From NCBI GenBank assembly GCA_031429035.1, contig JANOYU010000029.1, forward strand, positions 1-13,976: DNA of 13,976 nucleotides, in the 5' to 3' direction. This DNA is from Methylotenera_A sp031429035. GTDB taxonomy: Bacteria; Pseudomonadota; Gammaproteobacteria; Burkholderiales; Methylophilaceae. The notes beneath the pieces are model-generated. The model searched no databases, was not told the origin of the DNA, and worked only from the letters and a program-made list of their open reading frames with translations. The translations under genes were made by a program, and so were the position numbers. Positions 1 to 6,995 of this stretch are shown here, in pieces (position 1 is the first letter of the stretch; every line of letters starts with the position of its first letter).

Positions 1-435
1 ATGTTGTACTAGCTCGACAATTACAAGTGCAGCGCTTTCAAAATGGGTGGCGTTATGCTGCGACATAGAAACTGCAATCGATGGAATATCCAGCAAAAAG
101 CCCTCCATCGCCGCCGCTACTGTGCCGCTATAAATAGTGTCGTCACCCATATTTGCGCCATCGTTAATGCCCGAAATCACCATGTCAGGCATTTCATCCA
201 TTAAGCCAGTTAGCGCAATATGCACGCAATCTGTCGGTGTGCCGTTAACATAAAAAAAGCCGTTGCTGGCTTTTTTAACGCTAAGTGGACGGTCTAGCGT
301 GAGCGAATTGCTAGCCCCGCTACGGTTACGCTCTGGCGCAACGACGGTAATATCGGCAATTTTAGCTAAATGCTCAGCTAAAATATTCAGCCCTGGCGCA
401 AAATAGCCATCGTCGTTAGAAATGAGTATTTTCAT
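1..435 (-). CDS. surE: 5'/3'-nucleotidase SurE, N-terminal part (cut by window edge)
   Basis: SurE is a divalent-metal-dependent phosphatase that removes phosphate from nucleoside 5'- and 3'-monophosphates and is linked to stationary-phase survival. Reading minus from ATG at 435 gives 145 uninterrupted codons to the edge, about the first 60% of the usual ~250 residues. The protein opens MKILISNDDGYFAPGL, carrying the family's metal-binding Asp pair. It then shows VVAPERNRSGASNSLTL and later VISGINDGANMGDDTIYSGTV, the Asn-containing metal and substrate loop. All signature blocks expected in this part are intact. No clear ribosome-binding site precedes ATG 435. A short out-of-frame ORF with the same opening bases sits just upstream and ends in an ATGA overlap with this start. 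In related bacteria pcm and nlpD often follow surE, but that side lies outside the window. Confidence 0.96.
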   Translation of the reverse strand, partial: MKILISNDDGYFAPGLNILAEHLAKIADITVVAPERNRSGASNSLTLDRPLSVKKASNGFFYVNGTPTDCVHIALTGLMDEMPDMVISGINDGANMGDDTIYSGTVAAAMEGFLLDIPSIAVSMSQHNATHFESAALVIVELVQH

Positions 436-464
436 ACGTGAGTTAGAGGGCGAAGTATTTTCAT
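432..464 (-). other. possible 10-codon leader ORF overlapping the surE start
   Basis: Reading minus from ATG at 464 gives MKILRPLTHV and then TGA at 434-432. The TGA shares bases with the surE ATG (ATGA overlap), the usual layout for translational coupling. Its first 11 bases repeat the first 11 bases of surE 29 bases away. A TATAAT-like box (476-471 minus) lies just upstream, which would put transcription initiation very near this ATG. An AAAAGG directly abuts the ATG, too close for a normal ribosome site. The ORF may be a remnant of start-region duplication rather than a working leader. Confidence 0.3.
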
Positions 465-486
465 CCTTTTATTATAATTGAAGCAG

Positions 487-645
487 CCTTAATGTTTTAT
501 CAATTCATGTGATTTTCACGCAGGATTTTGTTTTGTAGTGTTGTTTTGTGAAGAAGTGACGTAGTGATTCATACATCCGACTGAACAAAGCGGCAATACG
601 GAACAAAAAACAAGTGAGGGCGCATGAATTGATGAAATGTTAAGG
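487..645 (+). repeat. long imperfect hairpin (about 159 nt), possible MITE-like element or structured RNA
   Basis: The outer arms 487-511 and 621-645 pair over 25 positions. Of these 21 are Watson-Crick and the other 4 are all G-U if the plus strand is transcribed. An inner stem pairs 526-553 with 581-608: 20 Watson-Crick, 5 G-U and 3 mismatches. A short TCAC/GTGA helix (516-519/614-617) bridges the two, and the loop is roughly 554-580. On the minus strand the same nine positions would be A-C mismatches, so the fold favours a plus-strand transcript. A TATAAT-like box at 473-478 sits just before it, with no convincing -35. The right arm overlaps the stop codon of the DUF2069 gene. No ORF lies inside. 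Confidence 0.7.
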
Positions 646-993
646 CGACTTATTGGGCGGCTTGCGCGTGAGTTTTGCGTAATAAATTGCACACATAAAA
701 AATGTTAGCGTTAAAGTCACTTCTAGCAGCGCTAATTTGGCAGATAAGCCATTATCTGACCAAGCTCGCACGCAACCTTCGGTAAAATACAACAATATAA
801 ACATGCTGGCCCACTGATAGGTGTAACGTTTGCCTTTAAGTATGCCAAATAGTGGTAATAACAACGGCACCGCTTTAAGTATAAGCAACGAACCACCAGG
901 CTTAAGTGGCGCCAATACTGCCTCCCACGCTAGGCATAAAAAAATTAGCACGATGAGGCTAGCACCCGCACCAAGCTTTAAGTAGTGAATCAC
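640..993 (-). CDS. DUF2069 family small inner-membrane protein
   Basis: A 117-residue, mostly hydrophobic protein with about three to four membrane segments: near residues 8-28, 36-50, 60-72 and 86-106. The middle carries the DUF2069 signature region LFGILKGKRYTYQW followed by FILLYFTEGCVRAWSD. Its biochemical role is unknown. The tail is basic and proline-rich (KLTRKPPNKSP). The start is GTG at 993. Its bases overlap the TGA stop of the upstream HugZ-like gene as GTGA, a strong sign of translational coupling and the reason this start is preferred. Family members are often found beside wrbA in proteobacteria, as here, which supports the assignment. The gene ends inside the right arm of the long hairpin at 487-645. 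Confidence 0.88.
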   Translation of the reverse strand: MIHYLKLGAGASLIVLIFLCLAWEAVLAPLKPGGSLLILKAVPLLLPLFGILKGKRYTYQWASMFILLYFTEGCVRAWSDNGLSAKLALLEVTLTLTFFMCAIYYAKLTRKPPNKSP

Positions 994-1715
994 GCGCGAG
1001 CTACTTTGCTTAAAACCACAAACGCCATGCGGGCAGAGTTGGCATCAAATATTGGCGATTCAAAATTAAAGCGTAAAATTTGTATCGCATCTTCAATCAC
1101 CGCTTTAATATCAAAGCCTTCACTATCTATACCAATTAAATCAACCGCTTGCGGGTATACGCTATAAAAATAGGCACAATATTGCATTAAGCTATCTGTA
1201 TGGTCGGCATTCATGTGCTCAATCATGCTGGTTTCTAGTTGCGCGATTGTATTGTTAGCGCTGGTAAATTCATCATTATTTAGCTCGCTGCCTTGCAGCC
1301 AGCCCATTTTGCCAAAGCCCGCAATATAGCGCGCGTGGGCGATGTTGATGCGGTAAAGCTGAAAGTCGTGCATGGCAAAATAACCAACAGAATCAGGAAA
1401 ATAACGGCTGTAGCGCGCCATCAAATCAGCGTCATTTTTGTCGAGTTGTTCCGCTTGGCCAATCAGCGTTAAACGGCCATTGGCATGCAAATCTTCCGCG
1501 CCTGCAAACACCAGTAGCGACACTTTTGGATTGGCGATGATGTTTTTGGTGTGCTCTGCAATTGTAGAAATCAACACAATTGGCTGGCAATCGTGACCCA
1601 GCACAAACGGCATTACAGAGCCAAATGGATAGCCATCAAACTTACTCGAAAAACTCGATAAAACACCGCTGCGCGTACTGCGTAAAAACTGTCGCGCTTC
1701 TTGGGCTAAATTCAT
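990..1715 (-). CDS. HugZ-like pyridoxamine 5'-phosphate oxidase-related protein with DUF2470 domain
   Basis: A 241-residue cytoplasmic protein in two parts. Residues ~1-145 form a PNPOx-like split barrel, opening with LAQEARQFLRSTRSGVLSS and including the strands around GYPFGSVMPFV and VSLLVFAG, closing with ARYIAGFGKMGWL. Residues ~160-240 form a DUF2470 domain, recognised by MIEHMNADHTDSLMQYC. This arrangement is typical of the HugZ/HutZ heme-utilisation family and related flavin- or heme-binding proteins. Without a visible heme-transport context, a general heme or flavin role is inferred rather than shown. The gene starts 10 bases after the wrbA stop and its stop overlaps the DUF2069 start, so the three are very likely one transcript. 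It is not pdxH itself, because that enzyme's PLP/FMN signature is missing. Confidence 0.87.
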   Translation of the reverse strand: MNLAQEARQFLRSTRSGVLSSFSSKFDGYPFGSVMPFVLGHDCQPIVLISTIAEHTKNIIANPKVSLLVFAGAEDLHANGRLTLIGQAEQLDKNDADLMARYSRYFPDSVGYFAMHDFQLYRINIAHARYIAGFGKMGWLQGSELNNDEFTSANNTIAQLETSMIEHMNADHTDSLMQYCAYFYSVYPQAVDLIGIDSEGFDIKAVIEDAIQILRFNFESPIFDANSARMAFVVLSKVARA

Positions 1716-1725
1716 GCAAGCAAGC

Positions 1726-2319
1726 TCATTCCGCCAACTTTAAAGCGGTTTCAGCCAAGCGTTTGCCCAGCGCAAGGCACAGTTTTTTCTCATCATCGGT
1801 AATTTTTTTATCATCCAGCGCGCCGCCTACATGGCTTGCGCCATAAGGTGTGCCGCCACTTTGCGTGCTAGATAATGCAGGCTCCGAATAGGGCAAACCA
1901 ACCATTAGCATGCCGTGGTGTATTAGCGGCAACATCATGGTCAATAGCGTACTTTCATTGCCGCCATGCATACTGCCAGTGCTGGTAAACACTGCGGCAG
2001 GCTTGCCAATTAGCGCACCCTTTAGCCACAACGCAGTCGTACCGTCCAAAAAATACTTCATCGGTGCTGCCATATTGCCAAAGCGGGTAGGGCTGCCAAG
2101 TGCAATACCAATACATTCTTCTAAATCTTGCAATTCGCAATATGGGTCACCAGTTTTAGGCATATCCGATTCAGTCGCCTCACAATTAGCTGATACTTTA
2201 GGCACAGTGCGGATGCGCGCCTTTACGTAGCTAATTGATTCAACGCCACGCGCAATTAGCTGCGCCATCTCGCGCACCGCGCCGCCTTGGGAGTAATATA
2301 ACACTAGGATTTCAGCCAT
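1726..2319 (-). CDS. wrbA: NAD(P)H:quinone oxidoreductase, flavodoxin-like WrbA
   Basis: WrbA is a tetrameric FMN enzyme that reduces quinones by two electrons using NAD(P)H, limiting one-electron redox cycling. The 197 residues match the ~198 of the E. coli protein. The FMN phosphate loop is at residues 8-14 (YYSQGGA). The isoalloxazine-contacting segment GSPTRFGNM is at 75-83 and STGSMHGGNE at 113-122. The C-terminal part GGTPYGASHVGG (155-166) is diagnostic of WrbA over ordinary flavodoxins. It is first in a three-gene minus-strand group with the HugZ-like and DUF2069 genes. No strong promoter was recognised upstream. The REP-like inverted repeat at 2366-2443 separates it from purB. Confidence 0.95.
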   Translation of the reverse strand: MAEILVLYYSQGGAVREMAQLIARGVESISYVKARIRTVPKVSANCEATESDMPKTGDPYCELQDLEECIGIALGSPTRFGNMAAPMKYFLDGTTALWLKGALIGKPAAVFTSTGSMHGGNESTLLTMMLPLIHHGMLMVGLPYSEPALSSTQSGGTPYGASHVGGALDDKKITDDEKKLCLALGKRLAETALKLAE

Positions 2320-2365
2320 TTTAAATCAGCTACTTTCAAAATTAAAAATTAAAAACTCCAAACTC

Positions 2366-2443
2366 CGTCATTCTCGCGAAAGCGGGAATCCATTTAAAAA
2401 AATGTAAGGCTAAACATGGATTCCCGCTTTCGCGAGAATGACG
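2366..2443. repeat. REP-like inverted repeat pair (28-bp perfect arms)
   Basis: Arms 2366-2393 and 2416-2443 are exact reverse complements over 28 bases, separated by 22 bases. Each arm is itself a small hairpin: an 8-bp stem around a 4-base loop (GAAA), flanked by GTC and CCA. The pair begins 12 bases past the purB stop and lies upstream of wrbA. It can plausibly act as a 3'-end or termination structure for purB. Related units occur at 6896-6974 and 8173-8286. Confidence 0.9.
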
Positions 2444-2455
2444 TGGGGGTTAAGC

Positions 2456-3826
2456 TTAAATATTTTTAGTAAGTTCAATCGCTTTACCAATGTAACTTGC
2501 AGGCGTCATTTCCAGCAGTGCTTTTTTAGCTTCACTTGGAATGTTTAAATCTGCGATAAACGCATGAAGTGAAGTTTTATTAATGCCACCTTTGCCGCGC
2601 GTTAATTCTTTTAATTGTTCATAAGGATTTTCTATTCCATAACGACGCATCACCGTCTGTATTGGCTCAGCAAGCACTTCCCAGCTATTATCTAAATCTT
2701 GCGCTAATTTTTCGGGGTTAATTTCTAGTTTATTCAAGCCGCGTAAGCACGAATCGTAACCCAATAACGTGTAGCCAAACGCCACACCCATATTGCGTAA
2801 TACGGTTGAATCTGTAAGGTCGCGCTGCCAGCGCGAGATTGGCAATTTTTCAGCCATATGGCGCAATACTGCATTGGCTAAGCCCAAGTTGCCTTCGGAG
2901 TTTTCAAAATCTATCGGATTAACTTTATGCGGCATGGTGGACGAGCCAATTTCGCCAGCTTTAACTTTTTGTTTGAAATAACCCACTGAAATATAACCCC
3001 AAATATCACGATTCAGGTCAATTAAAATAGTATTTATACGACTTAAACAATCATACAGCTCCGCCATGTAATCGTGCGGCTCAATTTGTATGGTCATTGG
3101 GTTGTAAGTTAAGCCCAAATTCTCGACGAATTTTTTAGCAAAAGCTTCCCAATCAAAATGTGGATAAGCCGATAAATGCGCGTTAAAATTACCCACCGCG
3201 CCATTAATCTTGCCCAATATCTCATTGTTTTTTAACTGTTTTTGCTGACGCTGCAAGCGGTAAACCACATTCGCTAACTCTTTACCCATCGTCGTAGGTG
3301 ACGCGGTTTGACCGTGCGTGCGTGCCAGCATCGGCGTATCTGCAAGCTCGTGCGACAACGCAGTTAAACGAACAATTAAATCTGCCAAAAATGGCAACAT
3401 CACAGTTTCCGTCGCGCTTTTCAGCATTAAGCCATGCGATAGATTATTGATGTCCTCCGACGTGCAAGCAAAGTGAATAAACTCACTGGCTTTTTTAATT
3501 TCTGGGTTCGCGTCAAACTTCTCTTTAAGCCAGTATTCAAGCGCTTTTACGTCGTGATTGGTACGCGCTTCAATCGCTTTCACCTGCGCCGCATCGCCCT
3601 CAGAAAAGTTGACAATTGCCGCATCTAATTCTTTGATGGTATTTGCAGAAAACGGCGCAATTTCCTGCAAATCCTTCGCCGCCGCTAAGGCTTTCAGCCA
3701 CTCCACCTCAACGCTTGCTCTATATTTAATCAGCGCATATTCGCTGAAATAAGGGCGTAGCGCGTCAAGTTTGGTTTGATAGCGGCCATCAAGAGGCGAT
3801 AGCGCATTAAGGGTGGTTAGCGTCAT
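2456..3826 (-). CDS. purB: adenylosuccinate lyase
   Basis: PurB acts twice in purine synthesis. It splits SAICAR to AICAR plus fumarate, and adenylosuccinate to AMP plus fumarate. The 456 residues equal the E. coli enzyme's length. CTSEDINNLSHGLMLK is at 121-136. RTHGQTASPTTMGKE carries the catalytic His171 in E. coli numbering. The flexible signature loop GSSTMPHKVNPIDFENSEGN starts at 294 and contains the catalytic serine pair 295/296. The protein belongs to the E. coli-type clade rather than the shorter Bacillus-type. ATG 3826 is preceded by only a weak GAG-containing ribosome site. The gene appears monocistronic, with a REP-like palindrome right after its stop and divergent accessory genes upstream. 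Confidence 0.98.
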   Translation of the reverse strand: MTLTTLNALSPLDGRYQTKLDALRPYFSEYALIKYRASVEVEWLKALAAAKDLQEIAPFSANTIKELDAAIVNFSEGDAAQVKAIEARTNHDVKALEYWLKEKFDANPEIKKASEFIHFACTSEDINNLSHGLMLKSATETVMLPFLADLIVRLTALSHELADTPMLARTHGQTASPTTMGKELANVVYRLQRQQKQLKNNEILGKINGAVGNFNAHLSAYPHFDWEAFAKKFVENLGLTYNPMTIQIEPHDYMAELYDCLSRINTILIDLNRDIWGYISVGYFKQKVKAGEIGSSTMPHKVNPIDFENSEGNLGLANAVLRHMAEKLPISRWQRDLTDSTVLRNMGVAFGYTLLGYDSCLRGLNKLEINPEKLAQDLDNSWEVLAEPIQTVMRRYGIENPYEQLKELTRGKGGINKTSLHAFIADLNIPSEAKKALLEMTPASYIGKAIELTKNI

Positions 3827-3916
3827 AAAAAGCTCAAATAACGTGTTGATAATTCGCTATTTTACCTTAAATGTTTAATGAATATACGATACAGTAGAAA
3901 GGCTATGTCTCAGTGC

Positions 3917-3945
3917 TTCACGATGCCGTTTTAGTCTGTCATAAT
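3917..3945 (+). promoter_or_regulatory. candidate sigma-70 promoter for the 3944-5235 cassette
   Basis: TTCACG (3917-3922) and CATAAT (3940-3945) are separated by 17 bases, matching consensus at 4/6 and 5/6 positions. Transcription would begin near 3952. If this promoter is real, the first possible ATG of the downstream gene (3944) could not be translated, and ATG 3977 would be the start. This is assigned from sequence alone. Confidence 0.35.
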
Positions 3946-4474
3946 GCTGGTAACTTTATTAGCTGCTGCAACTAAAATGAAACCAAGTGAATTGAAAGCG
4001 CATAAATTGGCTTCAAAGCAGTTGAAAGAAATCCCAGTTTTTAAACAACAGAAACGTAATAGACTGCAAAGACCTTTCAAAACTCTTGGTGGTGCTAAAA
4101 TTGAATCAACAGGCATGTTAGATGTTTCCGATACTCATGTGGCATTTATGTATTGGAGAAATGGTCAAATATTCACTGATAGAGCGTTTTACGCTTTTTT
4201 GTTTTGTCGCCTTGCAAATGGAAGCATTAGTCCTGTATTCGAGTTTCACTGGCATCCAAGTCACAAGGGGTTTCATTGTAAAACTCCATGCAAAACTGAA
4301 GAAGTTTATACAGATAGAATCTTACGAAATGCACCTGAGTTATCAATTACAACTCAGCATGGACTGGATCCGAAGAATTCGGATGACAGATTAAAGTTGG
4401 TGATAGAGTTTTGTAACGCGTGCGGAATTTCATTACCTGATAAAGACATAGATTCGCAAAGATTATGGCAATAA
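3944..4474 (+). CDS. hypothetical protein, first gene of accessory two-gene cassette
   Basis: I do not recognise the family of this 176-residue protein. The first ~40 residues are basic and Lys-rich (KLASKQLKEIPVFKQQKRNR). The middle contains an aromatic stretch (TDRAFYAFLFCRL) followed by a His/Cys-rich patch, FEFHWHPSHKGFHCKTPC, at about residues 98-115. The tail is acidic and polar. There is no signal peptide or clear membrane segment. ATG 3944 gives the longest frame, but a plausible promoter overlaps it and neither start has a Shine-Dalgarno site. The in-frame ATG at 3977 (MKPSELKAHK) may be the true start. The stop codon overlaps the next gene by 10 bases, so the pair is translationally linked. 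The His/Cys patch could be catalytic or metal-binding. That, and any toxin or defence role, is speculation. Confidence 0.7.
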   Translation: MLVTLLAAATKMKPSELKAHKLASKQLKEIPVFKQQKRNRLQRPFKTLGGAKIESTGMLDVSDTHVAFMYWRNGQIFTDRAFYAFLFCRLANGSISPVFEFHWHPSHKGFHCKTPCKTEEVYTDRILRNAPELSITTQHGLDPKNSDDRLKLVIEFCNACGISLPDKDIDSQRLWQ

Positions 4475-5235
4475 ATGGCGACTTAAAACGAGCAATATGC
4501 TCATTATTTGAAGTGCATCCTGATGATGAGGGGGTGCAGCGTGTTGTAACGCCTTTAGAATATCCTGGAACAAACGACAATATTATTGTGCGCGTTCGTC
4601 CTTTAGAAAATGGACAAGGCTACATGGTTGACGAGAACGGTGAAGCGGCTCACTATGCCTCACTTAATGGTGGTGATGTCGAGTCTGATTCGATTGCTCG
4701 TTGGGCAGAAGACTTGCATTTATTCTCACCCGCAGTTTTTTCAGAAAATGAGACAATTTCGGCTTATGCTAAAAATGAGCGGTTGATTGCACCATATATT
4801 TTCCGTGTTGCTGAAGCTGCTCAGCAGTTGCATGCTATTGCAACATCACGCGCAGACCGCCAAACAAGCGACTTTAAAGATCGAGTAAAATTGATTGTAG
4901 AGGAAATTGCATCTGCATTAAAACTTTCGTTTGCGTCAGATGTTGAGCTTCCAATTGCGGGAGGTCTCAAAGCTGATCATGTAATTGGCAGCGATAAACC
5001 GCTAATAATCATTACAGCAACCTCTCCAACGCGCTTGCTTGAGGCCGAGGTTATATATTTGCAATATCGAGAAGATAAAAAACCAGGCTATGTATTAGCG
5101 GTTGCAGAAGATCAAGCTTCTGTAGGAAAAAAACAATATGAGCGAGCTCAGTACTATACAAATAAATCAGTAATTTTTGATTCTAACGCTTTTGGTAAGC
5201 TTATTTCGAATGAAATGGCAGCAGGCATCCATTAG
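4465..5235 (+). CDS. DUF1828-like protein, probably with DUF1829-type C-terminal region
   Basis: A 256-residue soluble protein of unknown function. Residues ~5-85 resemble DUF1828: GVQRVVTPLEYPGTNDNIIV, then GYMVDENGEAAHYASLNGG, a pattern of short strands ending in a conserved Asp-x-Gly-Glu turn. The C-terminal half (about 120-250) is alpha/beta with VKLIVEEIASALKL, then HVIGSDKPLIIITA and KPGYVLAVAEDQ. It resembles the DUF1829 partner region and is reminiscent of a nuclease-like core, though I could not identify catalytic residues. The ATG lies inside the last codons of the upstream gene (10-base overlap). The pair stands alone on the plus strand between minus-strand housekeeping genes and ends at a good hairpin. 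This layout suits a horizontally moved cassette such as a toxin-antitoxin, defence or phage-derived pair. That role is inferred only. Confidence 0.75.
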   Translation: MAINGDLKRAICSLFEVHPDDEGVQRVVTPLEYPGTNDNIIVRVRPLENGQGYMVDENGEAAHYASLNGGDVESDSIARWAEDLHLFSPAVFSENETISAYAKNERLIAPYIFRVAEAAQQLHAIATSRADRQTSDFKDRVKLIVEEIASALKLSFASDVELPIAGGLKADHVIGSDKPLIIITATSPTRLLEAEVIYLQYREDKKPGYVLAVAEDQASVGKKQYERAQYYTNKSVIFDSNAFGKLISNEMAAGIH

Positions 5236-5244
5236 CATGTATAG

Positions 5245-5273
5245 GGTGTGCAAAATGATTTATCTTGCACACC
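5245..5273 (+). terminator. hairpin terminator after the two-gene cassette
   Basis: GGTGTGCAA (5245-5253) and TTGCACACC (5265-5273) form a perfect 9-bp stem with an 11-base loop, starting 10 bases after the TAG stop. The following sequence (ATTCATTCAAT) is AT-rich but lacks a true T run. Termination may therefore be incomplete, or helped by the repeat at 5297-5380. Confidence 0.6.
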
Positions 5274-5296
5274 ATTCATTCAATAGTCTATAAGAT

Positions 5297-5380
5297 CGTC
5301 ATTGCGAGCGTAGCGCGGCAATCCATAGCGACCTTTCAACGTAATCATGGATTGCCACGGGCTTCGCCCTTGCAATGACG
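5297..5380. repeat. intergenic inverted repeat of a second REP-like type
   Basis: The left arm 5297-5326 (CGTCATTGCGAG... ending GCAATCCAT) and right arm 5347-5380 (ATGGATTGCC... ending GCAATGACG) are imperfect reverse complements. The ends match well and the centres differ in sequence and length. The GTCATT and AATCCAT ends are shared with the other repeats here, but the core stem is different (ATTGC/GCAAT). It lies 9 bases past the prpD stop and after the convergent cassette, so it may act as a two-way 3'-end structure. Confidence 0.75.
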
Positions 5381-5389
5381 GTGAGGTGA

Positions 5390-6853
5390 TTATTTAACTA
5401 CCAACATATCCACAAAATCATTCACTGACGTGGCTTCTAGCTTGGTTTGATCTAAACAAAGCGCCAAAACATCGGCCTGTGTTTTTGCATCAAAACGGCG
5501 TGCTAAATTAACTTTGAATTTTTTTACTAACTCTGGGATACCTTCACCACGGCGGCGGCGATGTCCGATTGGGTATTCCACGGCGATGTTGTCTGAGCTT
5601 GTGCCATCAGCAAAAAATATCTGAATGGCGTTGGCGATTGAGCGTTTTTCAGGGTCGTGATAATCCGTTGTGTATTGTGCTTTTTCAGCACAGGTCATTT
5701 TGGCGCGGATAGCGTCAATGCGTGGGTCTGAGGCGGCTGCGTCTTCGTAATCTTGTGCGGTTAAATTGCCTTTTAGCAAGCCAATCGCTGCCATATATTG
5801 AATGCAATGGTCGCGATCGGCTGGGTTGTCTAATGGACCCGTTTTGTCGATAATGCGAATCGCAGACTCGTGCGTAGTGATGACGATTTTATCAATCGCG
5901 TTAATTTGGTCAAGCGTTTGCAATTTGCTGCCAACGGCTAAGTTCAATTGAATCGCGCATTCCACCGCGGTTTGCGCGTGAAACTCGGCTGGGAAGCTAA
6001 TTTTAAATAACACTTGTTCCATCACATAGCTGCCATAATCGCGTTGAAATTTGAAGGCATTGCCTTTGAAAAGCACATCGTAAAAGCCCCATGTTTTGGC
6101 AGTCAACGCGCTTGGGTAGCCCATTTCGCCTTGCAATACCATCCAAGCCAAGCGCACGGCGCGGCTTGTCGCATCGCCCGCAGCCCATGATTTGCGTGAG
6201 CCTGTATTTGGACTATGACGATAAGTACGCAAGCTTTGGCCATCCACAAACGCGTTAGAAACCGCGTTGATGATGTCTTCTTTATTACCGCCAAGTAACT
6301 TAGTAACCACTGCCGTTGAAGCGATTTTGACTAAAATAACGTGATCTAGACCAACTCTATTGAAGCTATTCTCTAGCGCAAATACACCTTGAATTTCGTG
6401 TGCTTTAATCATAGCAGTAAGCACGTCTTTAATCGTCAGTGGTGCTTTGCCTTCAGCAATATTTTTGCGCGAAATATAATCAGCACAGGCTAAAATACCG
6501 CCCAAATTATCTGATGGATGACCCCATTCTGCCGCCAACCAAGTGTCGTTAAAGTCGAGCCAGCGAATCATCGCGCCGATGTTGAAGGCAGCTAAAATTG
6601 GATCCAATTGAAAAGATGTGCCTGGCACTTTTGCACCATTTGGCACAACCGTACCTGCGATGACTGGGCCCAAAATTTTTGTGCATGCAGGGTAATCCAG
6701 CGCCTCAAAACCGCAACCAAGCGTATCCATTAAGCAGTTGCGGGCGGTGTCGAAGGCCTCTTGTGACGTGATTTCATAATCGGCAACATAGTTGGCAATG
6801 TCAACAATGACTTGATCGGGAGCGGGGCGGACGTTGGATATGTGGGAACTCAT
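5390..6853 (-). CDS. prpD: 2-methylcitrate dehydratase (MmgE/PrpD family)
   Basis: PrpD dehydrates 2-methylcitrate to 2-methyl-cis-aconitate, the second step of the methylcitrate cycle of propionyl-CoA oxidation. The 487 residues match the ~483 of E. coli PrpD. Recognisable blocks are CLMDTLGCGFEAL (40-52), IRWLDFNDTWLAAEWGHPSDN (starting at 96), SNAFVDGQSLRTYRHSPNTG, SRKSWAAGDATSRAVRLA, and KISFPAEFHAQTAVECA. These place it in the PrpD branch rather than MmgE or cis-aconitate decarboxylase. The product still needs an aconitase-type hydratase (AcnB) to become 2-methylisocitrate, and none is in the window. It is the last gene of the cluster, 142 bases after prpC. That gap holds a REP-like pair and no strong promoter. 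Confidence 0.95.
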   Translation of the reverse strand: MSSHISNVRPAPDQVIVDIANYVADYEITSQEAFDTARNCLMDTLGCGFEALDYPACTKILGPVIAGTVVPNGAKVPGTSFQLDPILAAFNIGAMIRWLDFNDTWLAAEWGHPSDNLGGILACADYISRKNIAEGKAPLTIKDVLTAMIKAHEIQGVFALENSFNRVGLDHVILVKIASTAVVTKLLGGNKEDIINAVSNAFVDGQSLRTYRHSPNTGSRKSWAAGDATSRAVRLAWMVLQGEMGYPSALTAKTWGFYDVLFKGNAFKFQRDYGSYVMEQVLFKISFPAEFHAQTAVECAIQLNLAVGSKLQTLDQINAIDKIVITTHESAIRIIDKTGPLDNPADRDHCIQYMAAIGLLKGNLTAQDYEDAAASDPRIDAIRAKMTCAEKAQYTTDYHDPEKRSIANAIQIFFADGTSSDNIAVEYPIGHRRRRGEGIPELVKKFKVNLARRFDAKTQADVLALCLDQTKLEATSVNDFVDMLVVK

Positions 6854-6895
6854 GGTATTTAAATTACTTTCATAAAAACATAAATTTAATTAGTT

Positions 6896-6974
6896 CGTCA
6901 TTCCCGTGAAAGCGGGAATCCATGTTTGGTTGTTTCGAAATTCAAAATGGATTCCCGCTTTCGCGGGAATGACG
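6896..6974. repeat. REP-like inverted repeat pair in the prpC-prpD gap
   Basis: Arms 6896-6923 and 6947-6974 are reverse complements at 27 of 28 positions, separated by 23 bases. Each arm forms an 8-bp stem with a 4-base loop (GAAA on the + strand of the left arm), of the same type as 2366-2443. The prpC stop lies 21 bases from the right arm, so after transcription the structure would form just behind prpC and ahead of prpD. Confidence 0.9.
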
Positions 6975-6995
6975 GTATAGGTTGTTAGGTTGGCG

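Noticed and set aside
1910..2230. A 106-codon plus-strand ORF opposite wrbA
   Set aside because: It is the shadow of a clearly conserved flavodoxin frame, with no start signal or family resemblance.
4122..4394. A 90-codon plus-strand ORF inside the first cassette gene
   Set aside because: It lies wholly within the longer frame in another phase, has no ribosome site, and shows no recognisable protein features.
3944..4474. TumE-type toxin assignment for the first cassette protein
   Set aside because: The His-rich patch only loosely recalls that family, and the length and flanking motifs do not match, so no name was given.
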